A DNA stretch of 64,000 nucleotides. It comes from Embiotoca jacksoni. Taxonomy: Eukaryota; Chordata; Actinopteri; Embiotocidae. The translations under genes and the position numbers were made by a program. The notes beneath the pieces are model-generated. The model did no database searches. It had not been told where the DNA came from and saw nothing but the letters and a program-made list of their open reading frames with translations. The DNA lies in assembly GCA_022577435.1 (NCBI GenBank), contig JAKOON010000009.1, forward strand, positions 4,613,754-4,677,753, read 5' to 3'. The stretch's first letter is position 1. Each line of letters starts with the position of its first letter. Of the stretch, positions 1-13,268 are shown in pieces.

Positions 1-715
1 GATAGCTCTCACAACTGCCACGCTGGCCTCGCATCCTTCAGCATGGAAATGAAGACAGTCTGCCAGCCGTTTTGCTGACAGGGACGGCACACGCTGCTCA
101 GTGACACGGCCCAATAAATGGAGAGGGGCGCTGAGAGGAGAGCGAGGCGGAGAGCGACACAAAGAGGAGAGGGAGATAGATGGAAAGACAGATACGGTGT
201 CACAGACGGACCAAAAGATATGAGGAGACTGTGACAGAAAGAGACAGAGGGGACAGAGATTCGCTGAGGGTGGAAGTGACAGGCGCAGTCCCGTCCCGTC
301 CCCCCTTCCCCCCCCACCTCCTCCAATCCATACTGTACAGCTCATCTAGCCGAGCGGGATGAGCGCAGGGAGAAGGATGTCAACAACACCTTCGCTTCTC
401 ACCCTGCATCTGCTACACATGCTCTCCGGCTATTGATCAGCTTTTGCTCAGACTGTTCCATAGAGGGCTTCTTGCAGCACGGCAGGCAGTTCAGGCCCGA
501 GATGATATTATGGATTACGGGAAGGGAAATGGAGGGAAGAGCCCTGGATGCGGGCGGTAGAAGCCTGATCGATGAGCTATTGCACACTTAACAAGAGTAA
601 TGCTATGTAGGGAGTCTCTGACATGCTAATCCATCTCTCACTCTCTCTGTCCGTCTACCTCGATCGCATTTCTCTCCGTAGTGGTTATCTCCTGTCTGCC
701 TTTCTCTCTTCCCAT

Positions 716-818
716 TTCTATCTATCTATCCGTCCTTCCTCCCTTCCTTCCTTTCCTTCCCTTCCTTCCTTCCCTCCCTCCATCCATCCATCCATCCATC
801 CATCCATTTATCTATTCA
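716..818 (+). repeat. Compound (CTTC)n/(CCAT)n microsatellite
   Basis: TTCC-rich imperfect repeats run into eight CATC units (about 778-808). A short open frame crossing it is low-complexity. Confidence 0.9.
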
Positions 819-3169
819 TACGCCATAGAGCACTGATCCTCGACCACATTTTGACAAATAAACAAAGCTGATGGATGAGATGAGCTCCATGTGTGTCTGG
901 CACTCAGTCAGTCTATAACGCAGCAGACAACAAGAATTGATTGAGACCATCTTATGGGAATAACAATACCTCAAAATGTGTTTTTTTTTTCAAAGAATAT
1001 GCAAAAATCGGTGGGAAACGATCCAACAGAAAGGTGAACAATATTCTGCTTAAAACACAGTCGTAATTATTTTAGCAGATGAAAATATGGTTTGAATATA
1101 ATTGCGCCTTCAAGTAGTGATACTGAATTAATCTGCTCTTACATTAAATTTGAGAGCAGCAAGTGCAGCGCAGCGCCAAACAGGCGGTGGGTTTCCAGCT
1201 GCTAGCCAACTCCTGAGAGACGAGCTCTGAGGTACCAGTTAAATGAGAACTTCATTTTAGCTTAATCAGCTAATTCCACTTGCCATTCCCGACACTGAGG
1301 TTTCCATGGTGAGTAAATAACTGAGAATAACAGAGCAGATAGACGCGTGTGAGCGAGTAGAAGTAAGTGTATGTGCGTTTGCCAGCCCCAATGAATGCCT
1401 CACAATCCGACATCCGTATATTAAAATAACATTTATACAAGCAGACAGTCCTCACCGCATTCATTCCAAATGGCATATTTGAGTGTCGCCGGGTCCTGCA
1501 GTCAGCTGCAACGTTAAAGTGGTGGTGGCAGATGTTTCTAATGCTAGAGCCACACATGCTGCGCCACGGTGCCAACATCTTTGTTGCTCCAGTAGGTCTC
1601 GGTATCGCTGGTCGCTTTGCACAGCTGGCCAGGGTGGCAATTACAGTACAAGTGGCCGCAATGTGGTTGTTTCAAAATTGTAAGACTATGGTATGAGATT
1701 GAAAGCTCTATTTGTAGAATGGATTCGAAATAAGATCCCAGCTAAGAAAACGCCACAATGCGCAGCAGGAAACGCGAGCCAGTACGTCACAGACGAATCC
1801 GCAAGCAGCGAGCCAAATGGTCTTGAAAATGTTGAAGACGTGTAACAATCATCCAAAATGCTGCATTACTTCTGCCCCGCTGAACTGATGAAGGAATTAT
1901 CTTTGAGAAGAAAACATTCACAACTTACTGACTGACTTCATGACTGACTGTTATTGATCATTCAATAACTGTTATTACCTGGATGACTGAGGGTCTTTTT
2001 TGGCCTGCACACGTTTTTGAAGACTGGCTGGTAACAAACTGGGAACAAATAATACTGGACTTGTCAAACGTTTTCATGTTTTGCAGCAAAGAGATTAGAA
2101 GAAAAAAAAAGGCACCCACTTTAGACCAAAACACATATAATGAATTCAAATAGCATTAAAGTATTAAACTAGCCAAAATGTGTCTGTTTTTAAGGGAATT
2201 ACAAACAAGTAAACCTTGTGGTATGAATCCAGCTCTGGCCTTTAGAACCGGCTGCGGTCGAGGGACTTCAGAGCTGGTATTGCTGGACTTTGCCTGCTAT
2301 GTGGGGGTTGAGTTGTGCTTCCACTGTCTGTGTCGCTGCCTGTGTGGGCAGACAGTGGAGCCTGCTCTGTCCCTGTTAGCACAGTATTATAACACTGCCA
2401 ACGCCTCCAGTGACCCGTGAAACCTCCCATCTATAGAGATGAATCATACAGATGGGCGCTTTGTAATTCAACAGAGCTGCCCATCTACCAGACCTACAGC
2501 AAATATTTCTCAGTGTATATGACACCGTATCAGAATCAGAATAAATCAGCTTTAAGCTCCGAAAGTACACTTGAAAAAGTACAGTGTACTCCATTGTTCT
2601 GTGGGGTTTTTTTCTTGTCAGGGCTTCATTATTTACATCAAGCACAGGAACTTGAATGCATATTAGCCTCTTACTCAGCCCCGTAATGTTACAGCAAATT
2701 ATTTAGGTTCATTTATCAAGGTGAGGATTTGCTGAGGGAGGGATTTTTGAGTACTGCTCAGCTTGACATTCACAGAATTACATACATTCACACTCAGACT
2801 GCATGACTAACAGCCCTCTTCTATTGCCCAGGATGAAACTGAAAAGCAAAAGTGGATGTTGTGTGTTTTGCTAAATAGTTTCCTGCCTCTCAGTGAATTT
2901 CTCAGATGATTCAGGGATTCAAGCTTTTGATTCTCTTGTTTAAAGTAGGGTTAAATAATCTTGAGGCTACCACTGCCTGAATATTGATCATGAAATTTGA
3001 ACACAGGCAGAATATATGTTACAAACACAAGAGATCCTCTTCAGTTAGAGTAGCATGCCGAAGCACACAAAAGGCAGCGTGTCTGTTAACTCGGTTTCCA
3101 CCGTAGGGGCTTCCAGTAACAACGGCATGGACAGGAAAGAAAATGAAATTACAGCACAATAAATGAATT

Positions 3170-3446
3170 ATCAATAAAGAGCCCTCAATACTGTATCTGA
3201 GGGAGGATCAATATGCCACAGCTGGGCTGCAATGTGGGCCCAGGGCTGAGGGCAGGCCTGTAGCTGAGGGACAAGTCGGATCGATAGTGTCACTGGGGGT
3301 GATTGACGATCAATGCTGCCAGTGACGTTGATTTATGATCAATGAAAGCAGGGCACCCGACTAATAAGGGGGTATCGGGTGGAGGGGGATGGTGTGTGAG
3401 GGGGATTCCATAGCGTCCCCTTTACTGTAACTGATTGGGGATCGAT
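3170..3446 (+). promoter_or_regulatory. Cluster of six ATCRAT (ONECUT/CUX-like) sites
   Basis: ATCAAT or ATCGAT occurs at 3170, 3207, 3280, 3309, 3338 and 3441. For random DNA well under one is expected in 277 bp. ONECUT/HNF6 and CUX homeodomain proteins bind ATCAAT and ATCGAT cores. The motif match is seen; any enhancer function is inferred. Confidence 0.4.
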
Positions 3447-3661
3447 GAGGAGTGGCACCACGGCTGATTAGGGATCAGGCGAGTCTGTGGCAGAGGCAGG
3501 CAGCTATGTGTGAGAGGATTTGGTTGGCTGCGTGGAGACCAGCTCGTCTGAGCCGAGCAGAGCTGCACAGACTGTAATTAAAGCTGTGCTGAAAGGAGCT
3601 TTCCACTGTTTGATAGAAGCTGCAGGTGCAGCTCTCTTTGCTCTTTCACTTTCAAAAGAGC

Positions 3662-3662
3662 A

Positions 3663-3707
<45 letters not shown>

Positions 3708-3716
3708 ACACACATA
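3662..3716 (+). repeat. (CA)n microsatellite
   Basis: About 50 bp of CA with one CT interruption, followed by CATACATACATA. Confidence 0.95.
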
Positions 3717-4608
3717 CATACATACAGTATACACTCTGTTCACTCAGAGATGTACACACACAACCGAAGACAGCACAGGAAGGTCTGCACTATTCTCTAC
3801 AACTCTCCCTCACAAAAAAATCTATTACTCTCATCGACATCCTTTCTACTTGTTTTCTCACAGTCTTCAGCTGTCTTTAAAAAAAACAACAACATAAGTG
3901 TCATTAATTAAAATAATGAGTCAAAAAAAAAAGTGCAACTGAAAACAGATCATTTTGTCTTGTTTCATTTCAGTAATATAATTTCCTCGTGCTGTAAGTT
4001 GCTATTCGTGTTACATATGGCTTTTTAAACTTTTTGTTTCTGTCTTCAGGTTATATTAGAAGCTAATTTTATGAAGTAATTTGTGATACTTGCTCTTGAT
4101 TAACTGAACATGAATCTCACCTGTATTGGACGGAGACGTGTTGGTGTATTTGTTTTAAGGAGAAGAGTGATGTCAAGCATCTCTTGTGAATTAAAATTCC
4201 AGATGACCATCTCTCCTTTCTTAATTCTGTAATACAAGATACCAAGAGGCAAACTGGTCTTATGAACTGGCTGGAGCATCAAAGATTAATCATGCAACAC
4301 AAACTGGCAAATTTTATGGAGTTAAAAAGCCACAGCGAAGTCCAAAGTTAAATCATTTGTGCTTTGTCTGAAAGACCCACACTATGGAGTCAGATTCGTA
4401 TCAATGTCATTGAATGCACACAGAAGGATTCACAAATGTATTTCAAGATGTATATCGAAATTACTCCCTCCACAAAGTTTTTCAATGCACACAAAAACAA
4501 GTTTTTTTTTTAATAAATATAAAAGAGGAGTCTAACAAGACCTAAACACAAAAGGTCTTGTAAAAGTGGTAAAACATTTTATTGTTTCAACAGCTTTTAT
4601 GTATTATT

Positions 4609-4668
4609 ACTTATTGTAAGTCACTTTGGATAAAAGCGTCAGCTAAATTAAATGTAATGTAATGTAAT
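4609..4668 (-). repeat. Dispersed teleost repeat (TTTAGCTGACGCTTTTATCC type), copy 2
   Basis: It reads CTTATTGTAAGTCACTTTGG on the + strand and ends in a (TAATG)n-like tail. Reverse-complemented, it matches 35028-35086 with only about three differences. Confidence 0.8.
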
Positions 4669-6287
4669 ATATACATGTAACAATATTCAAATAGGGTTTT
4701 TAATGGAAAATTGCAAATATTGTAAAAATATTTATTTGTGGATTTCCGTTGCATATATTTAAAACAACACATATTTGTGTGTGCATCAGAAATACATTTG
4801 TAACCTTATCTTTTATATTATTTTTTTCTTTACATGTATATGCAATGCTAGATATTTTGTATGTATTGGAAAATATTGTTGGGAGACAGACATTTACATA
4901 TAAATCCTAAAATGGATTTGTAAATCATTCTGTGTGCACATTCACTCATATTGAGATCTGACGCCATACATATATGTCTGAACTTCAAACGGTGCGTCAG
5001 ACGTTCCCAAGGCTCATAATTCATTCATTCATTTCTTAGGTATTCTCTTTGTTCTTGACACTAATTTTTCTCTGTCTTTCCAAAAAAGTTGCTGACAACA
5101 AAGTGGCAATTTTGTTGTGCTCACTGAATATGTCAACTGTTTTCCACGGAAAATGCAGAATCTGCTGGCTTCATTAAGTAAATATTACTACAGCACTGAA
5201 ATTTATCAAATTGTTTCTGATTTTAAAGTGAGGGTAAGGCTAATAAAATTAAGTCTGTATAGCATTAAGGTGGATGATGTGCTTCTTTCTTCTGACAATT
5301 ATTATGAATATCAAAATTAGTTTAAACCAACGAATGGGGTATAAACCTCAAAAGTGCCAAAATTAAACAGAAATCTGACCCCACTTCTTTCCTGTATCCA
5401 TCCTCCAGGTTTTTCTTTTCAGTCTTCCCATTGTCTCAAATAAAATAAAATACGAAAGCAGTTTCAAAGCACGTTCCTCTTTTGGCAAAATATACACAAA
5501 ATGAACCCTTTTAATAGCTTCAGCAGGCATGTTCCTTCCCCCCTGAGACAGCAATATCAGAGTGAAGACCAGAGAGAAAGGTTGACCTGTGTAGAACAAC
5601 TTTGAGTAAGTCCTTGCTTAAAATCTCAGACGTGATGAAAGGCTTTGTTTTTCTCAGTCTGCGTTAATGGGCCCCAATCGATGCGGGAGAGCTGTGTTTT
5701 TTTTCTCCACATGTCCTGACCCTTGGGGAAACACAGGAAGGTAATGTGGGAGGGGAGAGATATTGACACACAACATCAATACCACGAGGGTTCACAAACA
5801 GCAGCGCTGTGAAGGTAAGTTCTTACTTGAAGTTGTGGCCGTTTATCGGGGACTCATCAGTGCAGCATCAAGGACAGAAGTACAGCATAAGAGGACCTGA
5901 CAGTAAGTGTGGACTGTAAAGTAGCAGTTGGATACAAAATAAATACTGATGTTAAAACCGATGATATTTAACAGCGTCTACGATTCGCCCTTGCAAAACA
6001 ACGCACCTGTCCCAGATACACCGACGGCGACAGCAATGCACTCACTTAAACAATGCCAGGAATGTGAGGCAGCACAGCACTGCCGCGGAGGCAAGCACAT
6101 CGCCAGGCTGGCTCTCATCTGTCACCAACGGCAACTAGCCCGCCCGCCGCCATGATGTGCAGCCTAATTGGGGGAGCTGATGAGGTCTGATGAGGCCAGT
6201 ACTTATTGAATTCCCCGGCCTGTTATTTAGATAATGCTGGAGAGAAGCGGCCTCCCTCATCTTTCCCATTCTCATCCATTCACTCTC

Positions 6288-6299
6288 CCAGCAGGGGGC
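6288..6299 (+). promoter_or_regulatory. CTCF-like core motif
   Basis: CCAGCAGGGGGC matches the CTCF core consensus CCASYAGRKGGC at every position. Occupancy cannot be judged from sequence. Confidence 0.35.
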
Positions 6300-9200
6300 T
6301 GCTGGCTAATCCACTCTTGTTTATAATGGCTGTACGAACTGAGGGGATTTGGACATGGTTTCCCCTCGCTAGCACACATCTAACACTCCCCACTGTTGAT
6401 TTTACCACATAATGGGTCTATTGGACAAGTTAACCAGATCCCAACACCCATCTCAACCCCCTTGCCTGTCTTTCTTTCTCTCTTTCATGCAGGAAGGGCG
6501 GCGGTATTGTTGAAGAATTTGACTTTGAAGTAATGTTCCTTCCTTTTTTCTCTGCTTCTCCGAATGCAATTATCAAACTTCAAATATGTGGCTGTACAGT
6601 ATTCACTGGTTTACAATGTGTGTGTGTGTGTGCATGTGAAAGTGAGAGAGAAAGGGAGTGAAATAAATTGTGACGGAGAGAAAGAAAACTGTAGAAAGAA
6701 GCGAAAGTTGCTGAACAGATGGCTAAATGGCAGCATAGCAAACTTTTAATTCTCTGCTTCAGACTGGTGAAGGAGATGGAGACCGTGAAGCCGCAGAGGG
6801 GTGCCAAAAGTACTGCTCAGTATGGGACAGCACATCAAAATGCATTAGAAGTGATGGAAACTCTGTGATTTATGTCTGTGCTGCACAGCACTGTAAAGGA
6901 TCTGAATGTCAAATGCAAACTTTTTATTGAAAAATTCTGCATCGAGGTGGTCGGACATTCATTAGTACCAGCTGTGGTGTGGAGAGAATCCAACAAAGCT
7001 AATTTACTGAGATGACTGCCAGAGGAGCAACAATAGAGTAAATATCTGACAATTATTTTGAAGAGGCGGTATAAGAGACAGTCATATAACTGTAAAAACT
7101 GACTCACATTGTGACTACATAAAATATAGATGGGTTGTTTTTCTAATGTTTGCACCGGAGTCTCTTTGCAGACCATGAAAATCCCAGCTATTTGTCTGCC
7201 AGTCCGCATTTCAATAAAACACAATCAGCTGTCAAAATCTCTGAAACGCTGACATTAAATGTGCCTACAATATTTGTTTTCATTCCTTGAAACAGATCTA
7301 ATATTATTAGCTGCAACTCTGACTGAAAAATTGGACCGCAACATAAACCAAACCCACTGAATTACTGGTCCGTGGAGTATGAAACGCCATCTAGAAAAAC
7401 AAAAGCCCATATTTATAGGGGTCAGCTGTTGCCGCCTTATAGATCAGGGACGATACTGACGGGAGGGGGGGGGGCATTAAGGCAGCAACATTTAAAAGCT
7501 TACATGGAGAAAGTACAACCTTGAGTTCACCAGGGGCACGGCGAATCAATATTAGCTCGACTCAGAAATCTGCTGTATAATCCTTGATCTCCAAGGCCAT
7601 TTGCTTTGCTGCCTGAAATTGGATACACCCTGACTGCATCCCCCCTCATACATCCCCCGCTGCGCAGAGCCGCGCTGCTCGCTTCACAAATAAAGACATC
7701 CTGAAAAATTGATCTGGATGCATCTGTGGCAAGATTACGTCTCGGGCTAAAAGAGAGATATGACTAGCTCAAGGTAATTCATAAATCTGTGTGTCTATGA
7801 GAGGATCAGGACAGGGGGGAAACCTAGTGGTAGTATTATCATCGCTGCATCACTATCTGGAAGGCTGCTCAAGCAACGAGTCAACAGCTTTACAAATGTT
7901 AAGAGCTGGTAAGGGCCACGTATTGAAAAACATTATTGTACACACTATAATGTAGGTATGATTAACAACAACAAGGAAAACAAGTATTCTTTGTTTTGCC
8001 TGTAAGCAACGATGCATTTTGTGGTCTAATACATTTACTGTGAAAGATGACTTCAGTAGAACTGAATGGAACGACCTTTTCAATCCATTTTTTTTTTCTT
8101 CCAATTTTAAAGATATCTATGATATTTTATTCACCAAAAGTTGTTTCTTTAAATCCATTCTTCCTCTCAACCTGGATTCCTCTGTGTTCTCCAGCTGCCT
8201 GTTTCGGAAGCTACTCACAAAAATAATTTGCATTATTTATGACCACCTACTCCGATTGGCTCCAGCCAATAGAAATACTACCTGATGAATAATGCAAATG
8301 TCCTTACGCTGCATCTTTACTGCGAGTAATGGTTACAACTGCAGATGTAAGACTCTGTTGGGGCTCTGAACCAGAGTCTGATCCTGATAATGTTTTCCAA
8401 TGTGTCTGATGGTGGCTAGCTTAGCTTTAGCACCACTTGCGTATAACAGCAGGGGGATTGTGTCAAAAGATGACTATCAGCCAATCCAGGCATATTTCAT
8501 TTCACTTCCTGGTGTGAGGTTTGCAACAGGTACTACCCTCAAAACCACTCGCTTGTGATGCTGGAATTTTAAAATTTCATATAATTTAGTAGCCTTACAG
8601 CCGAGGAGGAAGCCACCGTCACCCTGACTTCGACCCCAAAGCTTATTTTCTTGCTAAACTAGCGCTTGTAAATGCGCTGCCAAACAAAAGCTGATACACA
8701 AATAACCAACCTGTAAAATAATACAATAAAAATGGCAACATGGAGACTTGACCTGTCCTACCTGTGTCTGACATCATCTCAAGATCAACAAAAATATGCC
8801 CACTAACTGCTTTAATTTCAGGTCAAAGAATTTGATTTTCCACAGCAAAGCATGTGATGAAAATGCCACTGTCGGTTGATTATTTGATTCAGATCGGTAG
8901 CCCTTCAACTAATTTATGATAATTTTCCACTAACAGTGTCTTCATGATTCTTAAATGTTTTTACACTACACATTTCCGTGGGAGATGGCTCCTACTTGAA
9001 CTTTTGCAGCGCTTCAAAACACTTTAGCGCCTCTTAAATGTTTTGTTATCTGACCCTTTCTTGTGCCTCCTGGCAGGTGAAACAAAACAAACAAAAGATT
9101 CCTCTTCAAGAGAGAAGCTATCCTCCAGTAACAGTACTTACTACTGCGTAACAAGCAACACATGAAACGTGAGATTTGCCAGAATCTGTTGGTGCTTCTC

Positions 9201-10106
9201 CACTGTTAGTGTGGGCTGCCTGACTTTTTTTGTGTGTGTTTTATTCCCATGGCAGTGTGTATTGTTAGAGTGGCAGTTGTTGGACTCTCTGAGGCCTTTA
9301 AGCTCACTGTTTTCCCCCTATTACTTGTGCCCGGTGGGGGGACAGACAGTTGTAGCGAGATGCGGCGCAGCGCAGCAGGGGTGGTCCCCAGATACCACCG
9401 ATTCATACTTTCCACCTGACGCACAGGATAGAGAGAACAGAGAGCTGGCAATTACCAGACTTCTCTCTCTATATATACTGCAATCCTGGCCAGCTCCGCT
9501 CTGCTGTACTCCACTCTGAAGGCTGTCTCAGGGCCAAGCTGGAGGTAATGAAAGCAACACACTCCTAATGGACTATTGATGTGTGCGTGTTTGTGGGTGT
9601 GTGCGTGGATGTATGAGAGGAAGACAGGGAAAGAACAAAGGAAGGAAAAAGAGAACGTAAGAAATCATTCTGTTGGGGTGTTTTGTGTATTTTCTGTGTT
9701 TATGCCGTGGCAAAAAAAAAAATAAAATAAAAAAAAAAGGCCGCATCCATGTCTGCGAGCTACTGTAAATCATATATACAGGCAGATCAGAAATAAACTG
9801 CGAGTGAGATTCAACAGCCATGATGTGCCGTGCTGCCAGCCAAGGAAAGAGAAGACAGACAGAGAGACACTGTGTCTGAGGCATGAGGTCACTGAGAACC
9901 AGGTGTGTTTCCATCGTCCTTCAGCTCAAACCACCAGCAGGCGGCTCGCATATAAATACACACACATTCCAAAGAGAAAGGCACAAACAGCCCGAGGTGA
10001 CAAAAACTCAGACACCATCACTGTAAATTTCACACAAATGGACCACGTCCCACCCTTACTGATGTTCCACTGGCAGAGCATGGAAGTTGTGTACGCATTT
10101 GTTTTT

Positions 10107-10189
10107 TGTGTGTGTCACTGTGTGTGTGTCACTGTGTATGTCACTGTGTGTGTGTCACTGTGTGTGTGTCACCGTGTGTGTGTGTGTGT
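10107..10189 (+). repeat. TG-rich minisatellite
   Basis: A unit of about 16-18 bp, GTGTGTGTGTCACT, repeats about five times with slight length variation and then passes into pure TG. Confidence 0.85.
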
Positions 10190-11739
10190 CCCCTAACCTG
10201 CTGGCAGGCAATCGGATGAATGAATGGGCGTCCACTCCTGGAGGTCCGGTGGCACTACAGAAATAACTCTGTTGACCACAGTGACCTCTGCTTGTTCCCA
10301 CACAGCCTGCGTCCTGTTCTAATGGAGGCGCGTGCTCTATTTTGGGGGCAGCGGCTCGATTTATCTCACTGCCCTCTGTGTCCTGGGACGGTGACAGTGA
10401 CGTGGTCGGGTGTAACTGATGCCTCCTTTTTTTTCCCCTTTTTCTTTTTCCAAACCCTGCTTCCCTGACGCAAGCACACACAGGATACTATCAGTCATGT
10501 CTGGGCAATGCGATGACCCGCCTGTAGCTCACTATTGCGGTTTATTTTTAAGTGTATACTTTAAAACCTGCTCCAAACATCCTGAGGTGAAACAAAAACA
10601 ACTTGAAAGCTGCAATAGATCAAAGTCATGTGTTGCGATACTCCAGCCTGATTATCTAATGTCGCATAATGAAAGGTGCATGAGATGGAGAGGAGTTGAC
10701 CAGTGAACCACAGAAAGCAAGCCTGCTGAATTGCTCGCATACCACAGAGACCTTGGAGCATGATTATCCTCCTCAGCAAACTTAATCTTCATTCTAGAGG
10801 ACAGGCAGGCTGGCCGGAAGGCTATGAGCTCAGTGACCTACTGTATCTGCTGAGAGGCTGAATATTATTCTTTGCAAAAAGAAATGCACTGCCTCGGGTC
10901 CTGCATTAGATTAAGTTGACTGATAGCTAAAACCTGGAGTCTATCTATCCGTGAAGATAACATGCACGCTGCAAGACTTCACTTCGGTGGTGGAGAGCCC
11001 AGTTTGATTTAAGGGGAGGAATGAAAAGAAAAAAAAATGAGAAGCGTTTGCGTGTGACTGTAAATTGTGCAGTCTGATTTTTAGAGCTCACCAGAGGAAA
11101 ATTTATAGGGGAAACAAATAAGAAGTGCTCTACAATTTTTATTTTTTTATTTTTTTAATAACCGTTATGTCCTTAAGTAAAACATTCAGCCAATAACTGG
11201 TGCTTCAGCCATGTTTCACTGCGCAGTAAACTAAATAACTTTGCTCAACGATACATGGACATGGCTGCTGTACTTATGTGGATATTTAGGTTTCTGTTAC
11301 TTGTGTGCATTTTTGATTGTAGTGAACAGAAACAGAACAATATATTCACGCTGCGTTTAGCTGTATATGACATCACGACGCTGCACTTTACTGTAAACTG
11401 GAAGCGCGGAGGCCCATTCCTGATGGATTATTTTGTAACACGAATGTTGTATTCCTTCTGTTTGCCTTGTGATTAAACGATTACCAGCGTGATAACTTTT
11501 AAGAATAGCAAAATCCAGAGTGTTATAAATGATACTGAAATATTTTAGCATCAGATTAACCTCCAAAATCCAGAGATCTATTAGTCAAAAAGGGCTGCCT
11601 GCATTGTAATTCAGTCTCACCCTTACCCGAAACAACATGCCTCTCGCAACGAGGCTTTATTTTAACGCTCGACTTTTGTCAGATTTGAGTGTGTACATTG
11701 GCGCTTTAAGCTTGATGTAAATGTCAGGTTACTAACATG

Positions 11740-11830
11740 TTCACAGCGGCAATGCTAACATGCTTATGTTGAGCACGTATGTTCACCACTCTCACCATCT
11801 TACTGTCTTAGGTTGGTAATGTTTTCTCAT
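11740..11830 (+). repeat. Teleost dispersed-repeat fragment (ATGCTAACATGCTTA type)
   Basis: AATGCTAACATGCTTATGTT and GTTCACCACTCTCACCATCT resemble a repeat frequent in fish genomes in which ATGCTAACATGCTAA precedes TTCACCATCTTAG. It is diverged and its ends cannot be placed. Confidence 0.45.
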
Positions 11831-12089
11831 CAACAAACCTGGTGTTAGTGCTTAAATGTTCACAGGTTGTTACAATTCATCTTCCAGGGATCATAAATGC
11901 CTGTAGGAAATTCCAATCCAAACTGTGGGAATCACTAAATTCACGAGGATTCATCTTCCTTTGGGAACCATCACTGTACAATCTGTTCTGGCAGTCCACT
12001 CAAGGAATGTGGAGCTATTTCAGTTTGGCCCAAAGTGGTGGACAGACAGACGTTGCCATGCTCAGCTCGGAATGAGGTAAAATGTCAAA

Positions 12090-12240
12090 AGACTTAGTAA
12101 AGTATTTAACTATTGTTTTTCTCCTCCTTTTGTCGTCTAATGGCGGTTGGCAAACAGCTTTCAGGTGAATTGCTGCCACCTTCTGGCGGGAGTGGCACAT
12201 TCGCACCTTTTCCACGAGCACCAATTCGATTTCCACAATT
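12090..12240. repeat. Possible teleost dispersed repeat containing TGCCACCTTCTGG
   Basis: TAATGGCGGTTGGCAAACAG followed by TTGCTGCCACCTTCTGGCGG resembles a repeated fish sequence known to me (GGTTGGCAAACAGCTT...GCCACCTTCTGG). It carries a CTCF-like motif on the minus strand at 12172-12186. Confidence 0.4.
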
Positions 12241-13237
12241 GTTGCTGCTTCACTTTAAAAAAACAACAACACATTGACGCCTGGAGAAAAGACATTTTTT
12301 TTGTCACAACTGTCAGCTCTCCACACCGTTAGTAAATCCACGGAATAAAAGCGAGGCGAACACACGTCAAACAATAAAGAGAGGAACATGTTCTTAACAA
12401 ATAAAAGCAGCCTCATGTTTGCTCGCACCAATATTGTGTCCACTCATCTACAGCCAGTAGATGAGTGTTGGGGAGGTATGAGCAGGAACGTGTGTGAAGG
12501 CGAGCAGAGGAGAGGGGGGGAGTGCGTGCCGAGAAAGTGAGGGATGAAAGACAGTGGCGGTGGGGAAGATAAAAGCGGGGAAGGGATGAAATAGAGCCAG
12601 TATAAAAGCAAGGACAACAAAAAGTGCAAGGAGAGGTGCGAGCCGGGTGAACGGGAGAAAGATAGAAGGGGATCAACGCGGTGAACAGCTGGGCCGGAGT
12701 CACCAGGGTCAAGCTCAGGAAGCGGTCGCACAGTCAAAGTCATCCTTTCATCTCATCTGCTGGAGATGTAGCAACCTAAACTTTACTCAAATTTAACCTT
12801 CCAAAAGCACAGGTTGATCCAACTTTCATTCCTCTCTCTTCTGCTGCCTCCACCACCCATCCTCTTCCTCCCCTCTCTGCCCTTCTCCATCTGTTCTCTT
12901 TTATCTTCCTCGCTTATTCCTGTCACATTTCCTCAGCTCCTAATCTACTTCTTTCCATTGCACTCCTGCTATATTTCTCTCTATTACTCTCCCCTCGTTA
13001 CGTATATTTTTCTCATGGTAACGCTCCTTCATTCTGTCTCTCTCCACATTAGTTGTGGTTGAGTGGAGAGCAAAGTCAATCGTTCCTGTCTGAACCCCTC
13101 CAGGAGCCAGAGCGCCTCTTCTCTGCCTAAACAAACTTTGAAGCCAATCAAAGGGCTTATATCATTTTCTGTGGAAGGGAACTGCAGCAGGTGAATACTT
13201 TATATTTCAGTGACAGATCCACTCTGAGCAGCTCCTC

Positions 13238-13268
13238 TCACCTCCTCCTCCTCCTCCTCCTCCTCCTC
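13238..13268 (+). repeat. (TCC)n microsatellite
   Basis: About ten CTC/TCC units after CCTCTCA. Confidence 0.9.

Noticed and set aside
2520..2560. ATCAGAATCAGAATAAAT as the start of a fish SINE
   Set aside because: Only a short phrase matches, and the downstream sequence does not follow the expected repeat.
3504..3897. Frames of 125, 84 and 65 codons around 3.6 kb
   Set aside because: Their open length comes from a (CA)n array read as His-Thr or Cys-Val repeats.
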